Assembly: GCA_018268195.1 (NCBI GenBank)
Contig: JAFDWZ010000014.1
Span: 1 to 52,529, forward strand
Length of the DNA: 52,529 nt
Source of the DNA: Bacteroidota bacterium
GTDB lineage: Bacteria; Bacteroidota; Bacteroidia; AKYH767-A; OLB10
Direction: 5' to 3'
Shown here: positions 26,872-36,472 of the stretch, in pieces
Numbering within the stretch: the stretch's first letter is position 1
How the letters are laid out: each line of letters opens with the position of its first letter
Made by a program: the position numbers and the translations under genes
Notes under the pieces: generated by a model
What the model saw: the letters and a program-made list of their open reading frames with translations, nothing else
What the model was told of the DNA's origin: nothing
Databases searched by the model: none

Positions 26872-27564
26872 TTAATTTATACTTCCAACAGATTTTATAC
26901 GGCCATCTTGTTTATATTTATTTAGCTCGCGAAAAGCATCGGCAGCTATCCACCTTGAAGCAGCATCACCTTTAGCTTGAATAATTTTACATACCGCCAA
27001 AGCTTTATTACATAGCCTTATGTTGCGCTTTCCTATTTGTCGCAAAGCCCAGTTAACTGCCTTCTTTACAAAATTGCGTTCATCATCAGATTCGCGGATA
27101 ATGATTTCGAGAAATTGTTCAAATGATTTGTCTTGTTGTTTCTTATCGTGCACTGCAAGATATGCCATTAACGAAAAAGCTGTTCTTTTTTCATACTCAC
27201 GGGTTCGTGTACTCCACTCATGTGCTTTGGTATAAGCAAATGACGTGCGACAAAATAAATTGGAACAACAATTATCCACAATATCCCAGGAATCAAAATC
27301 ACTAAGCCACTTTTCCATCAACTTCTCTGTGACCTTGTTTTTATCGGCAATCATAACAGCGATATGTCGAGCTTCGCGAATATTGGTGTACCATAATTCC
27401 TGAGCTAGTGCATGATTTTTTCCTATGCCTTTGGCTATAATCCTTAACTGTGGCATTGAAAGGCCATACGATTCCGCACCTCGGATTCCAAATCTTTTCT
27501 GGCCTTCGATATTCTTGTCATTTTTCTGGAGTTTTATTGTCTGTATGATTTCGTCCTTGGTCAT
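26872..27564 (-). CDS. AlkD-like DNA alkylation repair protein
   Basis: HEAT-like-repeat DNA glycosylase family that removes alkylated purines without base flipping. From the ATG at 27564 (MTKDEIIQTIKLQKNDKN) it has 229 residues, the usual length; the longer TTG-started frame to 27627 would cross its promoter. Family features: KRFGIRGAESYGLSMPQLRI, then DSWDIVDNCCSNLF with the conserved Trp/Asp pair, and NFVKKAVNWALRQIGKRN near the C-terminus. Monocistronic and divergent from odhB. Confidence 0.88.
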   Translation of the reverse strand: MTKDEIIQTIKLQKNDKNIEGQKRFGIRGAESYGLSMPQLRIIAKGIGKNHALAQELWYTNIREARHIAVMIADKNKVTEKLMEKWLSDFDSWDIVDNCCSNLFCRTSFAYTKAHEWSTRTREYEKRTAFSLMAYLAVHDKKQQDKSFEQFLEIIIRESDDERNFVKKAVNWALRQIGKRNIRLCNKALAVCKIIQAKGDAASRWIAADAFRELNKYKQDGRIKSVGSIN

Positions 27565-27584
27565 CACAATTGCGTTTGCAAGTA

Positions 27585-27592
27585 CAAAAGTA
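27585..27592 (-). promoter_or_regulatory. Putative alkD -7 element
   Basis: TACTTTTG on the minus strand matches TAnnTTTG, 20 bases before the chosen ATG, which supports that start over the longer frame. Confidence 0.45.
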
Positions 27593-27825
27593 ATATTGCA
27601 ATGCATTTCACGGGTATTGAAAAACACCAGAAGATAGTGATGTAATCAATAATTAATTTCTATTTCACGGATGAAATGTTTCATAGAGAAAATTATAAGC
27701 GCAACATTTAAATTGAATTTTATTCAAGCTTCAATAAACAAAATAATTAATCCGGATAGTGGTATAGCATTTTGATTAAAAAGATATGAGAGAAGTCAAT
27801 ATTCATGAATATCGAAAATAACCAA

Positions 27826-27833
27826 TACCTTTG
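27826..27833 (+). promoter_or_regulatory. Putative odhB -7 element
   Basis: TACCTTTG matches TAnnTTTG, 20 bases before the odhB ATG. A TTC (27802-27804) is the closest thing to a -33 element. Confidence 0.5.
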
Positions 27834-27853
27834 CAGAAACAATTTTTTGTAAA

Positions 27854-29107
27854 ATGATTGTCGAGATTAAAGTACCCAGTCCGGGTGAAAGTATTACAGA
27901 AGTGCAGATTGCACGATGGATAAAAAAAGATGGAGATTATGTGGAGAAGGATGAAGAAATTGCAGAGATAGATTCTGATAAAGCCACACTCACACTAGCA
28001 GCAGAAGCTGATGGAGTGTTGCAAATAAAAGTACAGGAAGGCGAAACCATTGCTGTTGGCACGGTAGCATGTACTATAGATACGGATGCAGCAAAACCGG
28101 CAACAGCACCTGCCGCAAAAGCAGAAGTAAAATCTGAAAAGGCTCCTGTAGCGAAATCTGAACCTGCAGCCGCTACACAAAAACAAACGAAAAACTATGC
28201 TAGTGGAACACCTTCGGTAGCTGCGGAAAAGTTGATAAAAGAAAATAAGACAGATGCATCGCAAATAACCGGAACCGGAAAATCCGGTCGCATTACCAAA
28301 GGTGATGTACTGGAAGCATTAAAGCAACCTACAGCTTCAGCAACGTCAGCAGCTGCAAAAATTGACGGAGTTGTTACGCGTGATGTTCGCAGAGAGAAAA
28401 TGACAATGTTGCGTAAAAAACTTTCGCAACGATTGGTGGCTGTTAAACAAGAAACTGCCATGCTCACAACTTTTAACGAAGTGGACATGAGTGCCATCAT
28501 GAATATTCGTAAACAATACAAAGATGTTTTTAAAGAAAAACATGGAGTAGGTCTTGGCTTCATGTCATTTTTCACTAAAGCTGTTTGTTCAGCATTAAAA
28601 TCTTACCCTGCCGTTAATGCACAGATTGAAGGTGATGAAATTGTGTATTACGATTATTGTGATGTAGGAATTGCAGTGAGTGCACCTAAAGGATTAATGG
28701 TGCCGGTGATACGCAATGCCGAGTCATTAACACTTGCGCAGATTGAACAACAAGTAATAGACCTTGCATCCAAAGCACGTGACGGAAAAATTACCATTGA
28801 TGAAATGACCGGTGGAACATTTACTATCACCAATGGTGGTGTGTTTGGTTCGATGTTATCAACACCAATTATCAATCCACCACAGAGTGCAATTCTTGGA
28901 ATGCACAATATAGTAGAGCGTCCGGTAGCTGTAAACGGAAGTGTAGTTATTCGTCCGATCATGTATGTTGCATTATCTTATGATCACCGGATAATTGATG
29001 GACGCGAGTCGGTAAGTTTTCTGGTTAAAGTAAAACAAATGTTGGAAGACCCAACAAAAATGTTGTTTGAAGGCAACGACCCAATCAAACTATTATTACA
29101 TTTGTAG
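27854..29107 (+). CDS. odhB: 2-oxoglutarate dehydrogenase E2, dihydrolipoyllysine succinyltransferase
   Basis: Core subunit of the oxoglutarate dehydrogenase complex of the TCA cycle, moving succinyl groups from the lipoyl arm to CoA. The 417 residues show one lipoyl domain (1-75) with EIDSDKATL, lipoyl-lysine K43; a flexible Ala/Pro/Lys linker (80-115); an E3-binding domain ([20 protein letters not shown] through [12 protein letters not shown]); and the catalytic domain with [11 protein letters not shown] (His378, Asp382). Single lipoyl domain and spacing favour SucB/OdhB over pyruvate E2. E1 (sucA/odhA) is not adjacent on either side. LipB, encoded at 36469-37239, makes its lipoyl precursor. 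Confidence 0.93.
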   Translation: MIVEIKVPSPGESITEVQIARWIKKDGDYVEKDEEIAEIDSDKATLTLAAEADGVLQIKVQEGETIAVGTVACTIDTDAAKPATAPAAKAEVKSEKAPVAKSEPAAATQKQTKNYASGTPSVAAEKLIKENKTDASQITGTGKSGRITKGDVLEALKQPTASATSAAAKIDGVVTRDVRREKMTMLRKKLSQRLVAVKQETAMLTTFNEVDMSAIMNIRKQYKDVFKEKHGVGLGFMSFFTKAVCSALKSYPAVNAQIEGDEIVYYDYCDVGIAVSAPKGLMVPVIRNAESLTLAQIEQQVIDLASKARDGKITIDEMTGGTFTITNGGVFGSMLSTPIINPPQSAILGMHNIVERPVAVNGSVVIRPIMYVALSYDHRIIDGRESVSFLVKVKQMLEDPTKMLFEGNDPIKLLLHL

Positions 29108-29142
29108 CCGAAAGATTTTTTCTTTTACCAATAAACAAAATG

Positions 29143-29170
29143 AAAAGGCCACACAGTTGTGTGGCCTTTT
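29143..29170. terminator. Bidirectional terminator between odhB and the S46 peptidase
   Basis: AAAAGGCCACAC... pairs with ...GTGTGGCCTTTT over 12-13 bp with a tiny AGTT loop. It is followed by a T-rich stretch on plus and flanked by A4 on the left for the minus strand. Confidence 0.88.
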
Positions 29171-29191
29171 CTATTTTACTTCTCTTAACAA

Positions 29192-31345
29192 TTATTCTAT
29201 AACCGACATTTCGTTAACAATATGTTTTGCTCCTCCGAATTTTTCAATACAGAACAACACATATCTTATATCAACAGCGATAGTGCGTTTATATGTTTCG
29301 TCAAATTTAATATCACCACTCATTGCTTCCCAGTTACCGTCAAACGCAAGGCCTACAATTTCACCATTACCATTTATGACCGGACTGCCGCTATTCCCTC
29401 CTGTGATATCATTATCAGTAATAAAGCAAGTGTGCAGCACGCCATCTTTTGCATAGCGACCATAATCTTTATGATTATATAAATCAACCAATTTATCAGG
29501 TACTACAAATTCAGGATTATCCTTATCCATTTTTTGCATCACCCCTTCTATGGTTGAAGTCCAGTTGTACTCAACAGCATCAGCAGGGTCGTAGTGCTTA
29601 ACCTTTCCATAAGTAAGGCGCATTGTTGAATTTGCATCAGGGCTCATTTTTTTATCAGGCATCATTTCGCGCAAACCTTTAATGTATTTTCGGTTATTGG
29701 TAGCCTGAACCAATTCAGCGGCTCTGGCCGGAGCACGGAAATTATCATTGTAAAATTCAGACTGGTCATGAATAATCTGAAAGGCCGGATCGTTTTGAAT
29801 AGCCTTTGCAGAAGGGTTGTTTAAGAATTCCAACACCTTGCTTTTATCAGCAAACATACTTTTTGAAAACACATAATCTGCCCATTTTTCATAGTTACCT
29901 TTATTCTTCTTAAGCATCTTCGCCAATGTGGGCGACTGTTGTTCAGGTGATATATCATCCATGAATGATTTTACCAGCACCGCAAATACTTTCTTATCAA
30001 CACCTGCATCATACTCATCAAAAAAGTCATCTACTCTTGATTTCAACATATCTGTTTTAGCTGTTATATCTTCTTGATTAGGTGTTTTTTCACTCAGTGC
30101 TTTTTCAAGTGTGCTAAAAGAAAATGCATAACGAAGCACCTCTGTTCCCATTAATGCTTCAGACATATACACACGCACTTTGGCGTATTTACGGCTTTCC
30201 ATATAAGAGTTTTCAAGTGCACTAAGAACGAAACCATATTCCAGTTTTCTCTTTTTATCTGAATTAACCCATTGATTAAATTTATTTTCCTGATCACGTT
30301 TTTGGTCAACTACCTTCATGCGTTTGAGTTGTTTTTGCTGACCAATAAAGTATTTCCAATAATTACTTACCTGATTACGCTTCGACTGATATTTAATTCT
30401 GATTACATCATTTTCAGCCATTGCATCGTTTATTACACTCAGTCTTCTGGTACGAAGTTTTACAAGTGATGGGCTGGTTATATCCAAAGAGTTTTCAATA
30501 GAATAAGATGTGGCATACCTGTCTGTTCTTCCGGGATATCCCATTACCATGGTAAAATCGCCTTCCTGAAGTCCTTTGATATTAACAGGGAAATAATATT
30601 TGGATTTCAATGGTACGTTATCTTTTGAATATTTTGCAGGTTTGCCATCGGGCGACATATAAACTCTGAACATTGAGAAATCACCTGTTTGGCGTGGCCA
30701 CATCCAGTTGTCGGTATCACCACCAAAATTTCCTATACTCATTGGAGGTGTTCCTACCAGACGGACATCTTCATATTTTTCGTAAACGAATAAATAATAT
30801 TCGTTGCCACCATAAGTTGATTTCACATCAGCAAAATAGCCGGTGTTTTCAGTAGCTTCTTTAGTGATTTTGGCAAACACCGATACCAGTTTTGACTGAA
30901 GATCGGCTTCGCTGAGTGTATCACTAATTTCTGATTTCACTTTAGCAGTTACATCTTCCATACGTATGAGAAAACGTACAGTGAGTCCCGGTGCCGGTAA
31001 TTCGTCAGCACGGGTAGCCGCCCAGAAACCATTTTTAAGATAATCATGTTCTATGGAACTTAGTGATTGAATATAGTCAAGACCGCAATGATGGTTGGTA
31101 AGAATCAAACCTTCCGGTGATACAATCTCACCTGTACATCCTCCACCAAAATGTACAATACCATCTTTCATTGAAGCTTTATTGATATTGTAAATATCAT
31201 CAGCAGTGAGTTTAAAGCCCATCTTTTGCATATCAGCTTCGTTCAATTGCTTCAGCGTTGAAAGCAACCACATGCCCTCATCGGCATGTACCAATCCTGA
31301 AACGGCTAATGCTAAGGCCGTCATCCATAAATGTAATTTTCTCAT
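29192..31345 (-). CDS. S46 family dipeptidyl peptidase, DPP7-like specificity predicted
   Basis: Periplasmic exopeptidase that releases dipeptides from peptide N-termini. The 717 residues start with a signal peptide (to about LVHADEGMW; the new N-terminal D-E-G-M-W is typical). The chymotrypsin-like triad is visible: His86 in ILTNHHCG, Asp in FGGDTDNWMWPRQTGDF, Ser652 in GGNSGSPVING. Gly670 sits 18 residues after the Ser, the position that is Gly in DPP7 (hydrophobic P1) and Arg in DPP11 (acidic P1), so DPP7-type cleavage is predicted. Lone gene, sharing a terminator with odhB. Confidence 0.93.
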   Translation of the reverse strand: MRKLHLWMTALALAVSGLVHADEGMWLLSTLKQLNEADMQKMGFKLTADDIYNINKASMKDGIVHFGGGCTGEIVSPEGLILTNHHCGLDYIQSLSSIEHDYLKNGFWAATRADELPAPGLTVRFLIRMEDVTAKVKSEISDTLSEADLQSKLVSVFAKITKEATENTGYFADVKSTYGGNEYYLFVYEKYEDVRLVGTPPMSIGNFGGDTDNWMWPRQTGDFSMFRVYMSPDGKPAKYSKDNVPLKSKYYFPVNIKGLQEGDFTMVMGYPGRTDRYATSYSIENSLDITSPSLVKLRTRRLSVINDAMAENDVIRIKYQSKRNQVSNYWKYFIGQQKQLKRMKVVDQKRDQENKFNQWVNSDKKRKLEYGFVLSALENSYMESRKYAKVRVYMSEALMGTEVLRYAFSFSTLEKALSEKTPNQEDITAKTDMLKSRVDDFFDEYDAGVDKKVFAVLVKSFMDDISPEQQSPTLAKMLKKNKGNYEKWADYVFSKSMFADKSKVLEFLNNPSAKAIQNDPAFQIIHDQSEFYNDNFRAPARAAELVQATNNRKYIKGLREMMPDKKMSPDANSTMRLTYGKVKHYDPADAVEYNWTSTIEGVMQKMDKDNPEFVVPDKLVDLYNHKDYGRYAKDGVLHTCFITDNDITGGNSGSPVINGNGEIVGLAFDGNWEAMSGDIKFDETYKRTIAVDIRYVLFCIEKFGGAKHIVNEMSVIE

Positions 31346-31433
31346 TATGTAAGTATATTTATTTAAGAGTTGCGAATATCCGTAAATATATTTTATGACA
31401 GGATAACAAATGTCATGCTTCCTGAATCTGCAA

Positions 31434-31943
31434 TTATTTAGCTTTGAATACAGGCACAGTAGAACAGGGTTCTCCGAACATGATGCTTTTTACAACAGGT
31501 TTTAGTTTTGATGTGAGCAACATATAGATTGAGGGTGAAAAATTATAATCGGAGCATCCTTTAATTACTACACGTTGATTTCTGAATTTTTCAAAATCGG
31601 TATCTGTAATATTTTTCGAAGCTAAAATTTCAATCATCTCTTCTAATGTGCCAAAGTAAACTCCGGCAGCTATGTTTTCAAGTGCTGAGGAAATTAACAT
31701 GTAAGCCCAGGTTGGAATTATAGCATCTGCTGAACAATGTACAGCCACATACTTATGTCGGTACTGCTCCCAATCATGCAACTTGAGTTGCTCGCGAAAG
31801 TCCTTTTCTTTTAAAATAAGTTCCTGAAACAACCAGGGCTTGATATCGAGTAAGACTCTTTCACCCTGCGGAATAAAATCAGCAGGACTTATTTGAATAA
31901 GTCCACTTTGAGAAACTCTGTTTATAATTTCTTCCTGCATCAT
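31434..31943 (-). CDS. DUF2480 family protein
   Basis: A soluble protein of 169 residues from the ATG at 31943 (MMQEEIINRVSQSGLIQI), 4 bases after the SufT-like stop; the longer frame to 31982 overlaps that gene and is rejected. Family features: LLDIKPWLFQELILKEKDFR, AVHCSADAIIPTWAYMLI, the VVIKGCSDYNF motif and a C-terminal Cys segment (GEPCSTVPVF). Conserved in Bacteroidota, function unknown. Three conserved Cys and adjacency to an Fe-S assembly factor allow a guess of metal or Fe-S involvement, which is untested. Confidence 0.85.
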   Translation of the reverse strand: MMQEEIINRVSQSGLIQISPADFIPQGERVLLDIKPWLFQELILKEKDFREQLKLHDWEQYRHKYVAVHCSADAIIPTWAYMLISSALENIAAGVYFGTLEEMIEILASKNITDTDFEKFRNQRVVIKGCSDYNFSPSIYMLLTSKLKPVVKSIMFGEPCSTVPVFKAK

Positions 31944-31947
31944 TCTT

Positions 31948-32262
31948 TTACCACATTCCCAGTTCCATTTTAGCTTCTTCACTCATCATTTCTCTTTCCC
32001 AGGGCGGATCAAAAGTGATTTCCACTTTTACAGAATTCAGTTCAGGAATATTCTCTAACTTTTGTTCCACCTCTGCGGGCAACGTCTCAGCCACAGGGCA
32101 GTTAGGAGAGGTAAGTGTCATTTTTACTGATAAATCGTTGCCCTCGTTGATATGAATATCATAAATTAAACCCAGTTCGCAAATGTTAACCGGTATTTCA
32201 GGATCGTAACATGTTTTAATTACTTCAACTATTCTTTCGAGTAATGGCTGTACTTCTTCCAT
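31948..32262 (-). CDS. SufT/MIP18-family Fe-S assembly factor
   Basis: Iron-sulfur maturation factor of the DUF59 family. The 104 residues carry the complete signature: CYDPEIPVNICELGLIYDI, then MTLTSPNCPVAETLP with the conserved Cys, and the C-terminal FDPPWEREMMSEEAK. Length matches SufT-type single-domain proteins rather than PaaD. Usually found in suf operons; here no suf gene is adjacent, only the DUF2480 gene immediately downstream (4-base gap). Confidence 0.9.
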   Translation of the reverse strand: MEEVQPLLERIVEVIKTCYDPEIPVNICELGLIYDIHINEGNDLSVKMTLTSPNCPVAETLPAEVEQKLENIPELNSVKVEITFDPPWEREMMSEEAKMELGMW

Positions 32263-32345
32263 AATTGCAAAAATAAGTAAACCAACATTTCCCGTATTTG
32301 TTCAGCGCAGATTTAACTTTTCTTATCAATTTTCAGCGTTGAAAA

Positions 32346-33761
32346 CTATTGAGGTGTATCTGTTACCAGCTGTTGAGCAAGTGCATCCGTAAATTGGTCT
32401 TTGTAGCACAAGTCGTTTAAAACATCCTGTCCTTTTACGTAATAAATTTTAGTGCCTTTTGCAGAGAGTTGCTGCATCTCTTCCTTATCGATATAATATC
32501 GGTAAACAATATTATCATATTCTCTTCCTTCCTTTTGAATGAGCAGGTTGTTGAGCCAGTATCCGCTTATTATCAGAATATTTCCCTCAAGCCCGTTAGC
32601 AGCGTCAATAATCTTATTTGTATAATGTATGCGTGCCCATCGCTTTTTGTAATCATCAATAACACTTCCTCTTAGTATATCGAAAGCAATATGCTGATGG
32701 TGGATGGTCCTGATTACAGCAAAATCAGAAGGCGTGGCACTTCTGTTTTCATCGGCAAGATTTATTCCTGCAAAAAAACATCCAAACCCCAGCATTGCAC
32801 ATATCATGGATTGATGAATGAAATTTTTGATAAACAACAGAATAAACAGCAACACAAAAGGAATAACAGGTATGAGATAACCTGCTTTGTGTGGCTCATA
32901 AAAATATAATGCTACATACATTGCTACCAACAGAAGGACTGAATACACCAAAGGTTTGTATGCTGAAGAGTAGGAGTTTCTGAAATATTCCTTCAATGCA
33001 AATATTCCTGCTATGATGATGGCAACAAGGCCTGTTGTTCCCCAAACACCAAATGAAGCCTTGTAAATTGATTTAATAAGTGGCGGATATCCAAACTGAT
33101 TTACATAATCAAAAAATGATAAGCCATAATGCTTAAATACAGGAGCATAAACAAGAAAAATCAACATCAAAGTGAGTGCTGTGTATTGAATTAAATATTT
33201 CCTGTTGACAGCAGCAATATACAGGTAAAGCAAGAATGGGAATAAGGCTATTGCTGCGGTAATGCGACAACCGGTTGCCAATGCCAGAAAAAACGCTGAG
33301 AGGATTATCCATCTTTGCCCTAGAAAATAGAATGCCCCTAATAAAAAACATAATGACCAGTTGTAATCCATGGCATCAGAACCGTGAATATAAAAAGCAG
33401 GAGTAAAAGCAAGCATGAGCGAGCCCATGATGGCATTGAACCTATATCTTTCACATATCAGAAAAAAGAAAAACACTGCTGCTGTACTGAAAAGTACCGT
33501 GCATATATTAAACAACCATGCTTCTTTGAGAGGAAGCCAGCTATAAATATACTCCATTACGGGATGTCCGGGCAAACGAGCATATTCATAAGTGTGCGAC
33601 TCCTCCATCAATTCTGCATTTACCGCATAACCCCATGCATCTTCCTCTGAGCCAAAACCTGCATCAATAAAAATCAGGCGGCTACTAAGAACGACCAACA
33701 TTAGAAGAATCAATCTGATATTTCTGTTCACAATGGCAAAGAAACAGTATAATAAATACAT
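32346..33761 (-). CDS. GT-C-like multi-pass membrane glycosyltransferase (putative)
   Basis: An inner-membrane protein of 471 residues with about ten to twelve membrane helices and a C-terminal soluble tail (from about 400). The first loop holds an acidic stretch (FGSEEDAWGYAVNAEL), followed by ARLPGHPVMEY, the layout seen in ArnT/PMT-type enzymes that use polyprenyl-phosphate sugars; ATGCRITAA in a later loop also fits. The sugar and acceptor are unknown. The ATG at 33761 is taken; a GTG 33 bases later (VNRNIRLILL) is also possible. Divergent from the exonuclease gene. Confidence 0.65.
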   Translation of the reverse strand: MYLLYCFFAIVNRNIRLILLMLVVLSSRLIFIDAGFGSEEDAWGYAVNAELMEESHTYEYARLPGHPVMEYIYSWLPLKEAWLFNICTVLFSTAAVFFFFLICERYRFNAIMGSLMLAFTPAFYIHGSDAMDYNWSLCFLLGAFYFLGQRWIILSAFFLALATGCRITAAIALFPFLLYLYIAAVNRKYLIQYTALTLMLIFLVYAPVFKHYGLSFFDYVNQFGYPPLIKSIYKASFGVWGTTGLVAIIIAGIFALKEYFRNSYSSAYKPLVYSVLLLVAMYVALYFYEPHKAGYLIPVIPFVLLFILLFIKNFIHQSMICAMLGFGCFFAGINLADENRSATPSDFAVIRTIHHQHIAFDILRGSVIDDYKKRWARIHYTNKIIDAANGLEGNILIISGYWLNNLLIQKEGREYDNIVYRYYIDKEEMQQLSAKGTKIYYVKGQDVLNDLCYKDQFTDALAQQLVTDTPQ

Positions 33762-33830
33762 TCAGATGCTCCGAAGTAATTTATTTATCATCTATATTTA
33801 CACATATCAGAATTGATTACTATATAGACC

Positions 33831-34859
33831 ATGAGTCATTTGCTTGAGTTTACAAGAAAAGGAATTTACTGCCCTCAGGCAGATATTTATATTGACCCGT
33901 CACACCGAGTAGCAAACGCTATTATCACACATGCGCATGGCGATCATGCACGTCCGGGTAGCAAACATTATCTGGCACATAAACATTCCGAACCGATTTT
34001 AAGAATGAGGTTGGGCGAGCAAATCAGTCTGCGAACTGTGGAATATGGAGAAGAATTTATCATCCAAGGTGTGAAATTCTCGCTTCATCCGGCAGGGCAT
34101 ATCATTGGCAGTGCACAAGTAAGAGTTGAGTACAAAGGTGAGGTTTGGGTAGTGAGTGGTGATTATAAATTGCAGAATGATAATTTCTGCACACCATTTG
34201 AGCCGGTAAAATGTGATGTGTTTATTTCGGAAACAACCTTTGGATTATCCAAATTCAAATGGCAGCCACAGCATACTGTGATGGATGAAATTACCAAATG
34301 GGTTTTAGATAACAGGAACAATGGAATTACCAGTGTTCTCATGGGTTATGCACTCGGTAAAATGCAGCGTTTGCTGGTTAACCTCCCTGAATTTGATTTT
34401 CCTGTTTATGCTCATCCTACTATTGTGAAATTACACGAACGCCTCAAAGAAGCAGGTCATAAACTACCTGCAACATTGCCTTTGAAACAATCTTTGTCAG
34501 CAAAAACACTGAATGGAGCATTGGTATTATCTCAACCTTCGGCAACAGATAATTTATGGCTCCGAAAATTACCCGACTATCAGGTAGGATTCTGCAGTGG
34601 TTGGGTTGGTGCTTTTGAAAAAAAGAAGCGAACTAACTATCAGAGAGGGTTTGAGCTAAGCGATCATGCCGACTGGGAAGAGTTGAATACGGCAGTAAAA
34701 GAAACCGGTGCTCAAAGAATTTATACTACGCACGGTTACACATCAGAGTTTTCCAAATGGCTTCGTGTTTGTGGGCTTCAATCCATGGAATGGGAAAAAA
34801 TGCATGACTCCGGTGCAGTGCAAATGGTTATGAGCATGCCGGAGCAAAATGATATTTGA
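33831..34859 (+). CDS. Ligase-associated DNA exonuclease-type metallo-beta-lactamase protein
   Basis: A metallo-beta-lactamase/beta-CASP-like nuclease of 342 residues. Metal-binding motifs are intact: THAHGDHARPG (HxHxDH), HPAGHIIGSAQV, SGDYKLQ, and ELSDHADWEELN near the C-terminus, with ETTFGLSKFKW typical of this family. The family is usually encoded with an ATP-dependent DNA ligase and a ligase-associated Lhr-like helicase in a presumed repair module. Here both neighbours are on the other strand and unrelated, so it stands alone. Confidence 0.88.
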   Translation: MSHLLEFTRKGIYCPQADIYIDPSHRVANAIITHAHGDHARPGSKHYLAHKHSEPILRMRLGEQISLRTVEYGEEFIIQGVKFSLHPAGHIIGSAQVRVEYKGEVWVVSGDYKLQNDNFCTPFEPVKCDVFISETTFGLSKFKWQPQHTVMDEITKWVLDNRNNGITSVLMGYALGKMQRLLVNLPEFDFPVYAHPTIVKLHERLKEAGHKLPATLPLKQSLSAKTLNGALVLSQPSATDNLWLRKLPDYQVGFCSGWVGAFEKKKRTNYQRGFELSDHADWEELNTAVKETGAQRIYTTHGYTSEFSKWLRVCGLQSMEWEKMHDSGAVQMVMSMPEQNDI

Positions 34860-34887
34860 TTTTTCAGAAAATTTTTTGGAACAAAAA

Positions 34888-35292
34888 TTATTTTATCATC
34901 ACTCCACGCTTGTTGAGTAGCGGAATATGAGTGAAGAAATTTTCGCTGATGACTCCGGGTAAGAAAACATATTTTCTGTCATACATGGTATTGTTCAGAT
35001 AAAAGCTTACCCAATATTCGTTGTTCAGTATAAGTACATTATCAATGATAGGCTCAATTCTGACAAATGACTGTGGAGGGATATTCTCAATAAAATGTCG
35101 GAGCGTAGAGGTTTTAATGACTTCTCCTTCGTGTGTGCCATATCCCTTACTGGTAATCAAAACACCTTCCAGTTCCTCATCTTTAAGATTCAGAATATAG
35201 GCATTCCACTCCTCCGCGCCCTTGCTGTTGGTTTCTTTTACCACAGCAATAGCTACATTCTCCACCTTTAATTCAGGAATATCTTTCAACAT
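34888..35292 (-). CDS. Conserved Bacteroidota hypothetical protein
   Basis: A 134-residue soluble protein of mixed alpha/beta type. It resembles a family I recall from many Bacteroidota, sometimes mislabelled as phenylalanyl-tRNA synthetase alpha: a VENVAIAVVKE strand, TSTLRHFIENIPPQSFVRIE and NNEYWVSFYLNNTMYDRKYVF. No catalytic motif or signal peptide. The name phenylalanyl-tRNA synthetase is not supported, since no tRNA-synthetase class II motif is present. Possibly the last gene of the run from the serine hydrolase (40-base gap). Confidence 0.7.
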   Translation of the reverse strand: MLKDIPELKVENVAIAVVKETNSKGAEEWNAYILNLKDEELEGVLITSKGYGTHEGEVIKTSTLRHFIENIPPQSFVRIEPIIDNVLILNNEYWVSFYLNNTMYDRKYVFLPGVISENFFTHIPLLNKRGVMIK

Positions 35293-35332
35293 ATATCTTT
35301 AAACTGTATTTTTTGATTTTTGTTTCACTCAG

Positions 35333-36472
35333 TTAATTCTGCTCATACATCTTAATCACCTCTGAAGTATAGAGCGGATAATCATTGGCCTTACCATTAG
35401 CATCCGTACTGCGTTTGTGTCCCAGCCTCACGATTATCAGTTTCATATCCGGAACCACAATCACATACTGACCTAAAATTCCACGCATATAAAATACACG
35501 ATGATTTAAAAAATTATCTGTCCACCATTGGTAACCATAAACCCTTACCGGCTGATGAGTTTCAGGGTCAATCAAACCGTTGGGGTGAGTTATCAGCGAA
35601 ACATAAGAAGAATCTACAATCTGCGTTCCTCCCCATTTGCCATTATTCAGAGCAAGTTTTCCGAAACGTGCAAAATCACGTGCATTGCTGTAAAAACAAC
35701 AGTATGCTTTTTCAAGTCCGTCTTTATGATCAAGGTTCCATTGTGCAGTGTTTAAAGCACCAACCGGTTTCCATATTTTTTCTGAGGCATAAGTTGCTAA
35801 AGGAACTCCTGTTGCTTTAGTAAGTATAATGGCAAGCAATTCGGGGTCACAACTTTTATAACTCCATTCTTTACCCGAGGGTGTTGCCACTTTAAGATTT
35901 GTTACCAACTTGTATAAATCTGTTCCATAATAAGCTTCCGTTACCTGCGAAGTAAGCGATGCATAACCTTCATCCCAATCCAACCCCGAACTCATCATCA
36001 GCAAATGGCGGATAGTGATTTTAGCTTTATCTCCCTCTTTAAACTCCGGAATATAATCAGCAACAGGCTGATCAATACTTTTTATTTTACCTTCATCAAT
36101 AGCAACACCAATGAGTAAGCCAACTATACTCTTGGCCATAGAAAAAGAGTTGGAGAGCGAAGAGTCGCTGTATCCTTCCCAATACTGTTCGTAGCGGATG
36201 GAATCATCTTTTACAATTAAAAAAGCTACACTTCTTTCCGACTCTAATAATGAGGTCAGCGTGTCGCTAAGCTTCTCTTTGTTATATGATTTTGAAATAT
36301 TCCATGATTCACCCTTGTTAGCTTCAACCGGACGATTATAAAATAAATTCAAATCATCAATATCTACATAATTATAAATTATTGCTTTGTAATAATATAA
36401 CTTGCCCGTGGCATAAAGTATTGCAGTAAGTATAATGACAATGATTGCTACAATACGCAGAAACTTTCTCAT
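35333..36472 (-). CDS. Serine hydrolase of the beta-lactamase/PBP (class C) fold
   Basis: A membrane-anchored or secreted hydrolase of 379 residues. An N-terminal helix (IVAIIVIILTAILYATG) is followed by the catalytic domain with SxxK as SMAK (Ser111, Lys114). The second motif reads YKS (in WSYKSCDPELLAIILTKATG) and the KTG-equivalent reads LGHKRS, both divergent from classical beta-lactamases. Esterase or D-aminopeptidase roles are as likely as beta-lactamase; substrate unknown. Its start overlaps the lipB stop by 4 bases (ATGA), so it is translated with lipB. Confidence 0.85.
   Translation of the reverse strand: MRKFLRIVAIIVIILTAILYATGKLYYYKAIIYNYVDIDDLNLFYNRPVEANKGESWNISKSYNKEKLSDTLTSLLESERSVAFLIVKDDSIRYEQYWEGYSDSSLSNSFSMAKSIVGLLIGVAIDEGKIKSIDQPVADYIPEFKEGDKAKITIRHLLMMSSGLDWDEGYASLTSQVTEAYYGTDLYKLVTNLKVATPSGKEWSYKSCDPELLAIILTKATGVPLATYASEKIWKPVGALNTAQWNLDHKDGLEKAYCCFYSNARDFARFGKLALNNGKWGGTQIVDSSYVSLITHPNGLIDPETHQPVRVYGYQWWTDNFLNHRVFYMRGILGQYVIVVPDMKLIIVRLGHKRSTDANGKANDYPLYTSEVIKMYEQN

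Noticed and set aside
34888..35292. Phenylalanyl-tRNA synthetase alpha subunit
   Set aside because: 134 residues with no class II synthetase motifs; the name is a known-type misannotation.
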